Notes: a model not told the origin generated them from the letters alone. 64,000 nucleotides of DNA from Paenibacillus oceani (GCF_014705615.1 NZ_JACXJA010000005.1:186001-250000), one strand, 5' to 3'. Positions 33,236 to 43,254 are shown, counted from the first letter of the stretch. A program made the numbers and translations.

Positions 33236-34972
33236 TTAGGATAAATTGTTTTGCAATAGCTTTGTAACAGAAACGCCGCCCGCACTCCAGTCAGCGGTAC
33301 CTCCAGTAAGATCATTGCCTTCTGTAATTAAAGCGCCGACATTACCTGATACCCCACTAACTGAAAAAGTCAAGTTGTTTGTATCGTTGTCACGTATGGA
33401 TATTTTCCCATATTCTGCACTTGAATCAGAGCCCAAATCTATTTCAGCAAAAGTTCCGCTTATATGCCCCGTGCTGTTTTTAAAGTTTTTTGCGCTTGAA
33501 TTTTTAATTGCTATATTTTCACTTATGCTTTTCCCTTGATCTGACGGTGATTTTGCTCCACCAAAGTGCACAGCGACCGGTCTTTGTGCATAAATAGCGT
33601 TTACGTTGTCTGAATTGATTTTTATTTCAGCAGAAATCACATTCGGTGTCATTTGTATGAGCCTGTCAGAGTTGCAGTTTACGTGCTTAACATCAAGTAT
33701 AAGCCCGCTAATGTTAACACTTTGATTGCACTGAATCGGACGAGTAAATGTGCCTGAAATTATCCCGTCAAAACGAACATCGTCAGCCTGAACATATAAT
33801 GGACATGTAGGTTTAGATAGTGGATAATCACTTTCAATAACTGCATTTACAATAGAAGCTTTTGAGCTGACTTCTGATCCAACGCCAGACCCCTTTACTA
33901 CAATTACTCCTTGATTACCTCCAGCATTTTTCATTCTAGGGCTAACTATTGCCGTGTTTGCAGCTTTAATGTAAATTCCTTCAGCGTGATAGGATGAAGA
34001 CGTGTGTTCAAGGTTACGGATGTCAGGGTTCTCGATGTAAACATTTTGACAGCCAGTCACATAGATCCCGTTGACCTCTGTTATTCCTGCCTGCTCACTT
34101 AGACCATCTCCAATTAACCCCAATATCCTCACAATCTGGTTTGAGGATGCATTTTCACCTGTAGCATTGTTTCCAACTCCTATAAATCTTGTCTTGCAGC
34201 TTTTAAACTTGGGTCTTATGAAAGATAGGTCACCAAAAACAGCCGGGCTTATGTCTATTCCCCAATTCGAAAGATTACTACACCATACGTCTTTTATTAC
34301 GGCTTTTCTTAATGACCCTGATTGATTGTCCGAGTACCTCATATTTATCATTGCGCCCATGTTTTTGCAAATCATGCCATTAACAAAAAGATCAATTTCT
34401 TCTCCTATTCCCAAAAAATGAAGCCCGTTTAAAAAACCTTCAAGCGTAACAATCCCATTTATAAGTGCTGTGTTTGAAAGGTTCAAGAAGTTTTGTTGTG
34501 TATCGCTGTTTATTAAAGTTCCGTTTTGGAACTCAATCTCTATAGGCTTATTTATTGTTGGAGTGCTCCACCCGGATAAATATAAAGCCTTATTGCTTGG
34601 TATAAATAATTTAAACCCCTCATCTGCAGCTGCGGTTATTGCGTCATACAATACTTCGGAATGATTGGATTGTGTAAGTTTACCAAAGTATCTTAAGGCG
34701 CGATATTCGCCAGTAAATTTAGGAGATATATGGATGTAGACTTGCTCTTGATCAATAACCTCTACTGCTTCGCCTGATTGTGAAGGTCTTACAGCTGCGG
34801 CGGCCTTTCCCAACGCTCCGAATTGCTCGGCTTTAGTGGCTGCAGCGGCCACTCCCACCGCTCCCAAAGCAGCCAGCAGTTTCCTTCTGCTGACCTTCCG
34901 GCCGGATCGACTGCGGCCTTTCTCATGAGCCCGCTCTTCATTGGATCTATTCGGATTCGAGCTTGGTTTCAT
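33236..34972 (-). CDS. Tat-exported right-handed beta-helix protein, AT-rich
   Basis: A 578-residue protein. The N-terminus is basic, then KVSRRKLLAALGAVGVAAAA (about 26-45), a twin-arginine signal. From about 75 the body has an opening typical of tailspike and pectin-lyase-like beta-helices (DAITAAADEGFKLFIPSNKA) followed by many short strands with GIYIKAANTAIVSPRMKN-type turns. No catalytic signature is clear, so it may be a polysaccharide lyase/hydrolase or an adhesin. The body is visibly richer in A+T than its neighbours and uses AT-ending codons, while the first 55 codons have the GC-rich local usage. This points to a transferred body joined to a native signal. It lies 107 bp after the sugar-binding lipoprotein. 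Confidence 0.75.
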   Translation of the reverse strand: MKPSSNPNRSNEERAHEKGRSRSGRKVSRRKLLAALGAVGVAAAATKAEQFGALGKAAAAVRPSQSGEAVEVIDQEQVYIHISPKFTGEYRALRYFGKLTQSNHSEVLYDAITAAADEGFKLFIPSNKALYLSGWSTPTINKPIEIEFQNGTLINSDTQQNFLNLSNTALINGIVTLEGFLNGLHFLGIGEEIDLFVNGMICKNMGAMINMRYSDNQSGSLRKAVIKDVWCSNLSNWGIDISPAVFGDLSFIRPKFKSCKTRFIGVGNNATGENASSNQIVRILGLIGDGLSEQAGITEVNGIYVTGCQNVYIENPDIRNLEHTSSSYHAEGIYIKAANTAIVSPRMKNAGGNQGVIVVKGSGVGSEVSSKASIVNAVIESDYPLSKPTCPLYVQADDVRFDGIISGTFTRPIQCNQSVNISGLILDVKHVNCNSDRLIQMTPNVISAEIKINSDNVNAIYAQRPVAVHFGGAKSPSDQGKSISENIAIKNSSAKNFKNSTGHISGTFAEIDLGSDSSAEYGKISIRDNDTNNLTFSVSGVSGNVGALITEGNDLTGGTADWSAGGVSVTKLLQNNLS

Positions 34973-35079
34973 TATATACGCCTCCCGGCTGAGAAATATG
35001 ATTTGTTACCTGTAACGAAAGATCTTTGTTAACGCTTACATACACACCGGCGGTTTCATACCAAACATCATTAAATTCG

Positions 35080-36408
35080 TCATTTCAATTCGGCAATCGC
35101 CTTCTCGGCTTCTTCTTGCGCTTCGCGCAACGCCGTATTCATATCTTTGGCGCCGAGCAATACATCGGCAAACGCATTGCTGATCGCATTCTGCGAAACG
35201 ATCGTGTGGTTGTTCCAGGTGATCGGTACAGCCATTTTGCTCGGGAGAAGCGCTTTCACATTTTTTCCCTTCAGTTCGACTAGGCCGTCGCCGAACGACT
35301 CTCGAATAGACTTTTCCGAAAGTGCGGTAGCGTTTCCAAGCTTGGACAACGCTAGCTGCGATTCGTCGGACAGCATCTCTGCCATAGCCAGAAACGCTTC
35401 CCTCTTCTGCTTGCTGGTTGCCGACAAGAGCATATAGGTTGGCGCTGGCGGGGGCCCCATATCGGGAATGTCCTTGAAGACGGGATAGGCGGCTATGTCC
35501 CAATTCAGATGGGATGATTCCTTCGACAGGCCTGAAACCCCGCCAATCGTTGAGAGCATGATCGCCAGCGTCTTGTCTTTCACGAACAAATCGTTTTGTT
35601 TATTGAGAATTTCCCGAGTCAACCCGTTGCTCGGTATTTCCGCGAACCGGACAAAGTTCTCCATATACCCTTTCCAGAAATGATCTGTAAAGGTCGGCAC
35701 GCGCGTTTTCGGATTGATCAACTCATGCGAATATTGATTCAAGGTTAAAAAATTTTGGTAGAAATTCAGCGAAATGCCCCAATATTGTACGCCTCCCTCC
35801 AACCGGGTCAGCTTCCTTGCCGTTTCGTAAACGTCGTCCCAGCTCAATCCGTCCTTCATATACGGCACGCCGAATTTGTCGAATATATCTCTGTTGTAGT
35901 ACATTGCCATCGCGTTGATTTTGTAAGGCAGGCCGACAATGCTGCCGTTTGTGATTTTCCGCAAGTTTTCGACCGCCGACAGCTCGAGCCGGCTCAGATC
36001 GAATTTGTTCGCTTTTATCAGATCCGAAATGTCCGTGAGCAAGCCCAATTCGCCCAAGCTGAAAATTTGACTTTGCGAGGCGATAATAATATCCATATCC
36101 GCCTTCGCCGTGACCATATCCTGAATGGTGCTCCCCTTCGTTTTCTGGGTCAGCTTGAATGTCACATTCGGGTATTTTCTCTGAATAAGCGACCCGAAGC
36201 TTTTCATAAAATCTTCGTCCGTCCAGTTGCTGTACATGTAATAGATGTTCAACTCCGTCGGCTTGTCGATTCCGGCCGCGGGCAATTCACCCTTCGTTTC
36301 AGTCACTGTTTTCGGTGAATTGGCGACCGTGCCTTCGTTTCCTCCGCAGGCGGACATCAGTCCGATCGAACAAACCAGCGCGGTCATCGGGATAAGTCTT
36401 TCCTTCAT
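35080..36408 (-). CDS. ABC transporter sugar-binding lipoprotein
   Basis: A 442-residue family 1 extracellular solute-binding protein. The signal peptide ends in the lipobox LMSAC at about residues 17-21, so it is lipid-anchored outside the membrane. The mature part shows TELNIYYMYSNWTDEDF, GLPYKINAMAMYYN and DGLSWDDVYETARKL, usual in sugar-binding proteins of this group. The start at 36408 has GGAGGGG upstream; an ATG 17 codons earlier lacks one. No permease or ATPase gene is adjacent, so it is an orphan binding protein. The divergent AraC gene is its likely regulator. Confidence 0.9.
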   Translation of the reverse strand: MKERLIPMTALVCSIGLMSACGGNEGTVANSPKTVTETKGELPAAGIDKPTELNIYYMYSNWTDEDFMKSFGSLIQRKYPNVTFKLTQKTKGSTIQDMVTAKADMDIIIASQSQIFSLGELGLLTDISDLIKANKFDLSRLELSAVENLRKITNGSIVGLPYKINAMAMYYNRDIFDKFGVPYMKDGLSWDDVYETARKLTRLEGGVQYWGISLNFYQNFLTLNQYSHELINPKTRVPTFTDHFWKGYMENFVRFAEIPSNGLTREILNKQNDLFVKDKTLAIMLSTIGGVSGLSKESSHLNWDIAAYPVFKDIPDMGPPPAPTYMLLSATSKQKREAFLAMAEMLSDESQLALSKLGNATALSEKSIRESFGDGLVELKGKNVKALLPSKMAVPITWNNHTIVSQNAISNAFADVLLGAKDMNTALREAQEEAEKAIAELK

Positions 36409-36577
36409 GAAAACCCCTCCATTTGAAATAAATGCAGTCGGGAGCTTTTCGCCAAACATTTCCTTTTCGCTCTCTTATTCTCACTATAAGGGGCTTGATG
36501 TGCTTTTAAAATGTCTGAAACTGAATTATACTATATCCAAAATTAAAGCTTCCTTTTAGCCGAAAGGAGTGCATGCG

Positions 36578-37399
36578 GTGAATGTGATTGGCTTTGTTCC
36601 TCAAGTGCGGGAACTTATGTATTGGCACAACAAAGAAAAATTTATCCTTTACGAGGATACGAGCGCGGCATGGACGCTGTTTGCGATGGAATCCGGTTCC
36701 TTCTATTACGAAATCGGAGAAGAGAAGGGAACGGCCGCTTTTGGCGATATCGTCATCTGTCCTCCACTGACCCCGTTTCGCCGGGTGGTCATCACCCCGC
36801 TTTGTTTTTTCGTGATCAAACTGGACTGGGGCAAGATTGACAGCCAGCCCGCCGACGCGAAGAGCTTGCAACTGGGAACCACGAAGATCAGCTTTCAGAA
36901 CACAAGCAGACTGGTCGCCAATTATAACATGCTCAAGAAGATCGATGCGCTGCACATGCACCATGTCGCCAGAAACCCGCTCAGCAATCACTACTTATAC
37001 GATATATGGCTCCTGTACAGCGAGGAGGCCGGCATGGTCCCGTGGACTGCGGTTTTGCAACGCGATTCGCAGCAGCCGGACCGGTTGATGGCCAAGGCTG
37101 AAGCCATGATCCAGAAGCAGGCGTTCCAGCCGATCGCGCTGAATGAGATCGCCTCCTCCCTCGGTCTGAGCACCGTCCGGCTGATTCAGAAGTTCAAAGC
37201 CTGCTATGGCGATACACCCGCCCAATATCAGATCAAGCTTCGTCTCGAACGGGCCAAGAAGCTGCTGCTGGAGACCAATCTGACGCTGGATCAGATCTCC
37301 GATCATATCGGCTACCAAAACGGTTTTTATTTGAATCGGATATTCAAGAAGCATATGAACATGACGCCCGGAAAATATCGCAAAGTGCACCGCGTATAA
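36578..37399 (+). CDS. AraC family transcriptional regulator
   Basis: A 273-residue regulator with an N-terminal cupin-like effector domain (about 1-140) and two C-terminal helix-turn-helices (about 185-205, IALNEIASSLGLSTVRLIQKF, and 230-255, LTLDQISDHIGYQNGFYLNR). I take GTG 36578 as start, because AAAGGAG lies 8 bases before it; a GTG at 36569 sits on the binding site itself and an ATG at 36573 is out of frame. It is divergent from the orphan sugar-binding lipoprotein and probably responds to a sugar and controls it. Confidence 0.88.
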   Translation: MNVIGFVPQVRELMYWHNKEKFILYEDTSAAWTLFAMESGSFYYEIGEEKGTAAFGDIVICPPLTPFRRVVITPLCFFVIKLDWGKIDSQPADAKSLQLGTTKISFQNTSRLVANYNMLKKIDALHMHHVARNPLSNHYLYDIWLLYSEEAGMVPWTAVLQRDSQQPDRLMAKAEAMIQKQAFQPIALNEIASSLGLSTVRLIQKFKACYGDTPAQYQIKLRLERAKKLLLETNLTLDQISDHIGYQNGFYLNRIFKKHMNMTPGKYRKVHRV

Positions 37400-37514
37400 A
37401 AGGCCCACCGTGTACCCTGTGTTCTGTTCCATTGCCGCTGTGGGCGGCGGCTTACTTCCTCTCGGCGTCCCGAAAGGTTTTCGCAGTGTCGCCTGCTTAC
37501 GATTGATCGGCAAA

Positions 37515-37562
37515 GAAGCTTCCGAAACCATCACGGTACTCGTGAAGGCGGAAGCTTCTTTT
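37515..37562 (+). terminator. Terminator between araC-type gene and rex
   Basis: GAAGCTTCCG pairs with CGGAAGCTTC, with an inner TCACG/CGTGA stem, then TTTT. It lies between convergent genes and can act on both strands. Confidence 0.75.
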
Positions 37563-37573
37563 GGTTTGTCGCC

Positions 37574-38194
37574 TCAATCCAAATAATAAGCCAAGCTCTG
37601 CAGCTCGGTCGTAAAATCCGCATGATGAACGCGAATTTCGTTCGGCACCTTAATAATGACCGGCGCGAAGTTAAGAATCGCTTCCACCCCGGCGTCAACG
37701 AACTGGTTGGCGACCAGTTGCGCTTCGAACGCCGGGACGGTAATGATGCCGATCCGCACCTTGTGCTCCCGGACCGTTTCGTGCAGCACCGTCATGGGCT
37801 GGACGGTCAAATTGTTAATATGCTCGCCGAGCTTGTCCGGAGAGCTGTCGAAGACCGCTACGATCTTCATATTGTCTTTCAGGTAGGCGTTATAATTGCA
37901 CAAAGCCCGGCCCAGGTTTCCGGCTCCGACCAGAATGACCGGAATAATCTGGTCCAGCTTTAAAATTTGGCGGATTTTCTCGATCAAATAGGCGACGTCG
38001 TAGCCGATCCCTTTTTTGCCGAATTCCCCGAAGTAAGCCAAATCTTTGCGGATCTGCGCCGGATTCAGATCGAGCTTTTGGCCCAGATCCTGCGACGAGA
38101 CCATCTGCACGTTGCGCCGGCTAAGCTCATTCAAAAAACGAAGATAAACCGGGAGACGGCGGACGACCGCCTCCGAAATTTTCGGTGTCTTCAT
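37574..38194 (-). CDS. rex: Redox-sensing transcriptional repressor Rex
   Basis: A 206-residue repressor that senses the NADH/NAD ratio and controls fermentation and respiration genes. The N-terminal winged helix (about 1-78) contains LGQKLDLNPAQIRKDLAYFG. The Rossmann domain has VGAGNLGRALCNY at about 88-100, and the C-terminal swapped helix ends the protein. The start is at 38194 with GGGGGAGG upstream; its ATG overlaps the dinG stop (ATGA). Co-translation with dinG and closeness to qcr and mgsA genes are of interest for regulation. Confidence 0.94.
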   Translation of the reverse strand: MKTPKISEAVVRRLPVYLRFLNELSRRNVQMVSSQDLGQKLDLNPAQIRKDLAYFGEFGKKGIGYDVAYLIEKIRQILKLDQIIPVILVGAGNLGRALCNYNAYLKDNMKIVAVFDSSPDKLGEHINNLTVQPMTVLHETVREHKVRIGIITVPAFEAQLVANQFVDAGVEAILNFAPVIIKVPNEIRVHHADFTTELQSLAYYLD

Positions 38195-41049
38195 CCGTTT
38201 TCCTCCCCCATCCAATCTGATATTCGCGGTACCAACTGCTGTGTGCTCAAATGTTCGATTTTCGGACCGGGCAGCGAATACAAAAAGTTGCGGCCATAGG
38301 AGGTTTCCAGTACGCGCGTATCGTAAATCACGACGACACCGCGGTCTTTAGCCGTCCGAACGAGACGTCCGAAGCCTTGCTTGAATCGGATAACCGCCTG
38401 CGGCACCGACAGCGCCGTAAACGGGTTCAGGTTGTTCTTTTTCAGCTGTTCGCTTTTGGCTTCGACCAGCGGGTGGTTCGGAGGCTGGAACGGAAGTCTG
38501 ACTATCGCCAAACAAGTCAACGCCTCCCCCGGAATGTCGACGCCTTCCCAGAAGCTGCTCGTGCCCAGCAGAACGCTCGACGACTGCGATCGGAACATCC
38601 GGATCAGCTTGCTGCGGTTGCCGCTGTCGACGCCTTGGCCGAGCACCTGAATGCCGCTTGGCTTCAGCCGCTCCTTCAGCTCCGGATGAATTTGCTTCAA
38701 CATCCGGTGCGAAGTGAACAGGACAAGCATCCGGCCCTTCGTCTCCTTCGCCACATCGGCCAAAGACCCGACGAGCGCCCCGAGGAACACTTCGTCCGCC
38801 GTCGCCCCTTTGACGCTGGGGAAATCCCGCGGAATCAGCACAAGCGCTTGCTTGCGGTACTGGAACGGCGAAGCAAGCTGTACCGTCTTCACCTTCTCGG
38901 TATCCGACAACGGTTGCAAGCCCAGCTGCGAGGCGCTGTATTGGAACGTTTTGTTAACCGTTAAAGTCGCCGACGTTAATACGACACTGTCCTTCGCCTC
39001 GAAGAAGTGCTGCTTGAGCAGATGGCTGACATCAAGCGGCACGGCAAACACCTGGAGCGACTTGCTCTTGAAGTACGGAGCGGCCTCAAGCCAGTACACG
39101 TAATGCGGATCGGGCATCTGCATAAAGAACCGGAGCACGTCCCGGTGCCGCAGCAACGCCTTCACCGACCCCGACAAGTCTGTCAGCACGCTGCTCGTCG
39201 CAAACTCGTCGGTTTCCTCCTTCAGCTCGGTCACAAGCCGTTCCAGCTTTTTGCCGATCTCGGTCGCTTCGAGGTAAATGTTCTCTTCGATCACAAGCAG
39301 CGAGCTCCACGCCTTCGGCAGCGCTTCCGGCTTGAGACGGAGCACGAGTTGTCCGCTCTCGGTCCCTCCGCCGTCGTTGCGCTCGGAGACGAACATATAC
39401 AGCAGCTCGGTCAGCTTGTCCCATTCTTCCTTGATGCGCACCATGCGCGGATAAACCGACTCGATCGTCTGGTTCCAGTCGGCGGCCTTTTGCTCCGAGC
39501 CGCGCTGCAGTCTGAACTGAAGCGAGGGCAGCTGGCCGTTCTTCGCATCCTTATACAGCCACAGCAGCGTGTTTACCAAGGAGGCATAATGCAGATCCAT
39601 CCCCAGATGTTTGCTCGCCACTTCCTCGAAATGATGCGCTTCATCAATGACGAGCTGCTTGTAGGCCGGCAGAAGCCGGTTTTCCGCCTGAATGTCGGTA
39701 AACAGCAGCGAATGATTGGTAATGACCACGTCCGCAATATTCGCTTCGTTACGCGCGCGGTGGTAAAAACATTTTTTGAACCAAGGGCACATCCGGTTCA
39801 GACACGAATCGGTGTCGCTGCCGACCGTCTGCCAAAATTCGGCCCCGCGCCCGGCGAAATACAGCTCCTCGTCATCGCCGTGGTTCGTCTCCGAAAGCCA
39901 TACGACCATCTGGGCCGCGGTAATCCGGTCTTCCTTCTCGCTGGCAAAGTCGCGGTTGTATAGCTTCTGCTCGAATTTCCGCAGGCATAAATAATGGCTC
40001 CGCCCCTTAAGCACGGCCGCCCGAAACGGGACCGGAAATATATCCTGAAGCAGCGGGATGTCCCGCTGGCGAAGCTGCTCCTGCAAGTTGATCGTGTGGG
40101 TGCTGACGACCACTTTTTTGTCTTCCTTGATGCCGTGGTACAGGGAAGGAATCAAGTAGCCGAGCGATTTCCCCGTGCCCGTGCCCGCTTCCACCATCAG
40201 ATGGCGGTCGGACGAAAACGAGCTCTCCACCTCGCGGATCATATGCTCCTGCGCTTCGCGTTCCTCGTAGTGCTCGAACTTGGTGCGCAAATTCGTCTTG
40301 ATTTTATCGTAAAACTCGTCGAACGACTCGTTTTTGCCGATTGAAGGTGAACCTTCTTCCTCACGCGCCGGCTTCTCCTCATCCCAGTCCCCGACATTCA
40401 GCACGTATTGACGAAAATACCGGTTCGTCTCGGGGTCGATACTGACTGCCGATTCTTTGCGCACCCGCATCTCCTGCATAAACCAGCCCATGTCTGAAGG
40501 ATCGGACTCGAACAGCTGGGCCAGCTTCTGAACGGTCAGCAGCGGCAGCGTATCGAACCGCTCCAAACATTTGAGCCAGATAAGCGCTGTCACTTCAGCG
40601 TCGCTGTCCGCCTGGTGCGGACGATCGTGACCAAGCCCGAAAGCGGCGCTCACCATCGACAGTTGAAGGCTCGTCAGCGAAGGGAACAGGATGCGCAGGA
40701 ACGGAATCGTATCGATAACCCGCCCGTCAAAAGGAAGATATCCGCTTCGTTCGCAAGCATATCGCAAAAACATATGGTCAAAACCCGCATTGTGGGCCAC
40801 AAGCGCGCTGTCCGCAAGCAAAGGAAGCATGTCGGACAACACGTCTTCGAGAACCGGAGCGTCCGCCACCATCTCATCGGTGATGCCTGTCAGCTGTACG
40901 ATAAATTCAGGTATGGATTTATTAGGCCGGACGAAGGATGAATACCGCCGGCTGATGACACCATCTTCTATAACAACAAGACCAACCTGTATGATATCAT
41001 CCGAAGGTTGGTCTCCCGTTGTTTCAAAATCGATTACCGCATATCTCAT
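38191..41049 (-). CDS. dinG: DinG-type helicase with N-terminal 3'-5' exonuclease domain
   Basis: A 952-residue fusion, as in Bacillus and Staphylococcus DinG. The N-terminal DEDD exonuclease begins YAVIDFETTGDQPSDD and continues with VAHNAGFDHMFL. The SF2 XPD-like helicase follows from about 250: Walker A VEAGTGTGKSLGYL, DEAH in VIDEAHHFEEVA, and late motifs LFTSHRMLK and QGFGRLVRTAKD. Cysteines in CLNRMCPWFKKCFYH could form the Fe-S site of XPD-like helicases, a site some Gram-positive DinG proteins lack. It follows panD and a TPR gene, preserving the pan-dinG order known from Bacillus, and overlaps rex by 4 bp. Confidence 0.93.
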   Translation of the reverse strand: MRYAVIDFETTGDQPSDDIIQVGLVVIEDGVISRRYSSFVRPNKSIPEFIVQLTGITDEMVADAPVLEDVLSDMLPLLADSALVAHNAGFDHMFLRYACERSGYLPFDGRVIDTIPFLRILFPSLTSLQLSMVSAAFGLGHDRPHQADSDAEVTALIWLKCLERFDTLPLLTVQKLAQLFESDPSDMGWFMQEMRVRKESAVSIDPETNRYFRQYVLNVGDWDEEKPAREEEGSPSIGKNESFDEFYDKIKTNLRTKFEHYEEREAQEHMIREVESSFSSDRHLMVEAGTGTGKSLGYLIPSLYHGIKEDKKVVVSTHTINLQEQLRQRDIPLLQDIFPVPFRAAVLKGRSHYLCLRKFEQKLYNRDFASEKEDRITAAQMVVWLSETNHGDDEELYFAGRGAEFWQTVGSDTDSCLNRMCPWFKKCFYHRARNEANIADVVITNHSLLFTDIQAENRLLPAYKQLVIDEAHHFEEVASKHLGMDLHYASLVNTLLWLYKDAKNGQLPSLQFRLQRGSEQKAADWNQTIESVYPRMVRIKEEWDKLTELLYMFVSERNDGGGTESGQLVLRLKPEALPKAWSSLLVIEENIYLEATEIGKKLERLVTELKEETDEFATSSVLTDLSGSVKALLRHRDVLRFFMQMPDPHYVYWLEAAPYFKSKSLQVFAVPLDVSHLLKQHFFEAKDSVVLTSATLTVNKTFQYSASQLGLQPLSDTEKVKTVQLASPFQYRKQALVLIPRDFPSVKGATADEVFLGALVGSLADVAKETKGRMLVLFTSHRMLKQIHPELKERLKPSGIQVLGQGVDSGNRSKLIRMFRSQSSSVLLGTSSFWEGVDIPGEALTCLAIVRLPFQPPNHPLVEAKSEQLKKNNLNPFTALSVPQAVIRFKQGFGRLVRTAKDRGVVVIYDTRVLETSYGRNFLYSLPGPKIEHLSTQQLVPRISDWMGEENG

Positions 41050-41143
41050 CCGGTACTCTTCAATCCCTTCTTCGCGATTCCCTTCTTAGCATACCAAATT
41101 ATTGCGTAGCCGAAAAGGGAAGCCGAAGCGAGGCTATGATCAT

Positions 41144-41794
41144 TTAATGGATAAATCCTTCTCCGGCGCTTTGGCTCCCGTGATGCGACATGCATATTCC
41201 CATGTTGATCATCGGCTCCACGCTGCTCGGATCGGCCATATAGGCCAGTTTGAAGAAATGCTGGGCTTGCTCGATATTGGCATTTTTGGCATGAATGCAT
41301 CCCATCGCGTTATACGAGACGGCCTTCATCTGGTCGTGCTCCGTCAGCGAGGTAATGAACCGGAAATGCCGGTACGCTTCGGCGTCGTTTCCTTTGCGCA
41401 TATGGCCCATAGCCAAGTACAGCCGGCCCAGAATGAACTCGGGGTGTCCTTGGACAACCGACTCGAATTCGCGAACCGCATTGTCGTACATGAGCAGTTG
41501 AAAATAACCCTGGCCTCGCTTGAACGCCTCGGAGGCATCGCTGCCTTCCGGCAAGGCCGGAGAAGCGCCGCTGCTCCCCGCAACGGCCCAACCGGACGAT
41601 TTCGGCAATGTTTCCAGAAATCGAGCCATCTTCTCCTCGAATTGCAGCCATTCCTCGATAAAGGAATCACTCATCGCTTTTAATACGTCCAGCTTGTTGT
41701 GAAGACCCTGCTTTCCCTTGGCGTCGGCAGTCGGGAAATGTTTTATCACGTCGTCTAACGTGTCGTGCATCGAGGCAAACAACTGTTTCAACAT
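41144..41794 (-). CDS. TPR-repeat protein
   Basis: A 216-residue protein with an N-terminal helical part and three to four tetratricopeptide repeats from about residue 88 (GQGYFQLLMYDNAVREFESVV, GRLYLAMGHMRKGNDAEAYRHF, NAMGCIHAKNANIEQAQHFF). No signal or membrane segment. It is inserted between panD and dinG and may be co-transcribed with dinG, 95 bp downstream. TPR domains mediate protein binding; the partner is unknown. Confidence 0.72.
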   Translation of the reverse strand: MLKQLFASMHDTLDDVIKHFPTADAKGKQGLHNKLDVLKAMSDSFIEEWLQFEEKMARFLETLPKSSGWAVAGSSGASPALPEGSDASEAFKRGQGYFQLLMYDNAVREFESVVQGHPEFILGRLYLAMGHMRKGNDAEAYRHFRFITSLTEHDQMKAVSYNAMGCIHAKNANIEQAQHFFKLAYMADPSSVEPMINMGICMSHHGSQSAGEGFIH

Positions 41795-41845
41795 GATCTG
41801 ATCCCACCTTGGCTGAGAAATCGTGCTGTCCGTGCTTGAAGAGGT

Positions 41846-41876
41846 TGTTCAAAAAGTCCACTTTTGATCAAGAAGT
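41846..41876 (+). repeat. Short dispersed repeat, diverged copy C
   Basis: TTCAAAAAGTCCACTTTTGA and the following GAAGTAC resemble the start, middle and end of the copies at 33087 and 51115. Less certain than the other two. Confidence 0.4.
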
Positions 41877-41946
41877 ACATCCGAAAGCCTGCTCGACATC
41901 GAATATGGAATTCAGCCGGAACTTCCGGTGCTCACGTAGCTTGCAC

Positions 41947-42330
41947 TTAAAGGATTGTGGAATGAGTTTCGACATTCAGTGTATCGACGACCTTGTTGTT
42001 TTCTCCCATAATGGCAATTTTCGGCTTATGAGCTTTCGCTTGTTCGCCCGTCATCAGCGCGTAAGAAATAATAATGACAGTATCGCCCGGATGAACGAGA
42101 CGAGCCGCTGCACCGTTCAAACAGATGACTCCGGAACCCCGTGGGCCGGGGATGACATACGTTTCAAGGCGGGCTCCGTTGTTATTATCTACAACCTGCA
42201 CTTTTTCATTAGGTAAAAGTTCGACCAAATCCATCAGATCTTCGTCAATCGTAATGCTTCCGATATAATTTAAATTCGCTTCCGTAATCGTCGCGCGGTG
42301 AATTTTCGATTTCATCATCGTTAAAAACAT
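41947..42330 (-). CDS. panD: Aspartate 1-decarboxylase
   Basis: A 127-residue pyruvoyl enzyme making beta-alanine for pantothenate. The self-cleavage site is Gly24-Ser25 in NYIGSITID, where Ser25 becomes the pyruvoyl group. [11 protein letters not shown] and [15 protein letters not shown] are family motifs. Start at 42330 has GAGGAGGAG upstream. It follows panC by 14 bp in a panBCD operon. Confidence 0.97.
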   Translation of the reverse strand: MFLTMMKSKIHRATITEANLNYIGSITIDEDLMDLVELLPNEKVQVVDNNNGARLETYVIPGPRGSGVICLNGAAARLVHPGDTVIIISYALMTGEQAKAHKPKIAIMGENNKVVDTLNVETHSTIL

Positions 42331-42344
42331 GCCGGTTCTCCTCC

Positions 42345-43223
42345 TCAAGAGAAAAAAATGCGATTGTCGATCAGGCGGGTTTTACCGAATTTGACGGCGA
42401 GCGCCACCAAAATCGGTTGTTCTCCGTTAAATGGCTGTACGCCGGTTACCGGTTCAAGTCCCGGATAGGTTAAAATCGTAACGTAGTCGATAACGGCCAA
42501 AGGCGCGGACTCGATCATACGTCGAATGTTCAGCTCCAGCTTTCCTACCGTCATGTCCGGCTCCGCCATCCACGACTCGGCTTGGCTAAGCGACTTGGAC
42601 AAGACGAGCGCCTGCTTGCGCTCGTCTTCGTTTAAGTACACGTTGCGGGAACTCATCGCCAGTCCGTCAGGCTCCCTTAACGTCTCGCAGCGGACGATCT
42701 GCACCGGAATGTTCAGATCGCGGGTAAATTGCTCGATCACGGCGACCTGCTGGGCGTCCTTCATGCCGAAATAAGCGCGGTCCGGCTGCACGATGTTGAA
42801 CAGCTTGGTTACCACCGTCGCCACGCCGTCAAAATGGCCCGGGCGCGACGCGCCGCACAGCGTATCCGTCAATTCCTTGACGACTACCGTCGTCTTCGTC
42901 GGAGCCGGGTACATTTCCGTTACGCTGGGCAAAAACACATAATCCGCTCCCGCTCCCTCCGCAAGCGATAGGTCCCGTTCGTTGTCGCGCGGGTACTTGT
43001 CGAAATCTTCGGTTGGCCCGAACTGCAGCGGGTTCACGAAAATGCTGACGACGACGATGTCGCACTCCCGGCGAGCCTGACGAATCAAGCTCATATGGCC
43101 TTCGTGCATATAGCCTAGGGTCGGCATAAAGCCGACCCGTACTTCGCCCTCCGCATTTGCTTTATTGCGTCTGGCTGCCTTCAGTTTCGAACGCAGCTCT
43201 TCGATCCGGACAATAGCTTCCAT
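42345..43223 (-). CDS. panC: Pantothenate synthetase
   Basis: A 292-residue enzyme condensing pantoate and beta-alanine with [17 protein letters not shown] carries the HIGH-like motif, [18 protein letters not shown] and MSSRNVYL (the KMSKS-like loop) complete the active site. An open frame extends about 74 codons upstream but has no family similarity there; the ATG at 43223 gives the usual length and has AGGAG upstream. Between panB and panD in the same operon. Confidence 0.95.
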   Translation of the reverse strand: MEAIVRIEELRSKLKAARRNKANAEGEVRVGFMPTLGYMHEGHMSLIRQARRECDIVVVSIFVNPLQFGPTEDFDKYPRDNERDLSLAEGAGADYVFLPSVTEMYPAPTKTTVVVKELTDTLCGASRPGHFDGVATVVTKLFNIVQPDRAYFGMKDAQQVAVIEQFTRDLNIPVQIVRCETLREPDGLAMSSRNVYLNEDERKQALVLSKSLSQAESWMAEPDMTVGKLELNIRRMIESAPLAVIDYVTILTYPGLEPVTGVQPFNGEQPILVALAVKFGKTRLIDNRIFFS

Positions 43224-43254
43224 GTATGATGATTGCTCCTCTCCCGGGTTGACC

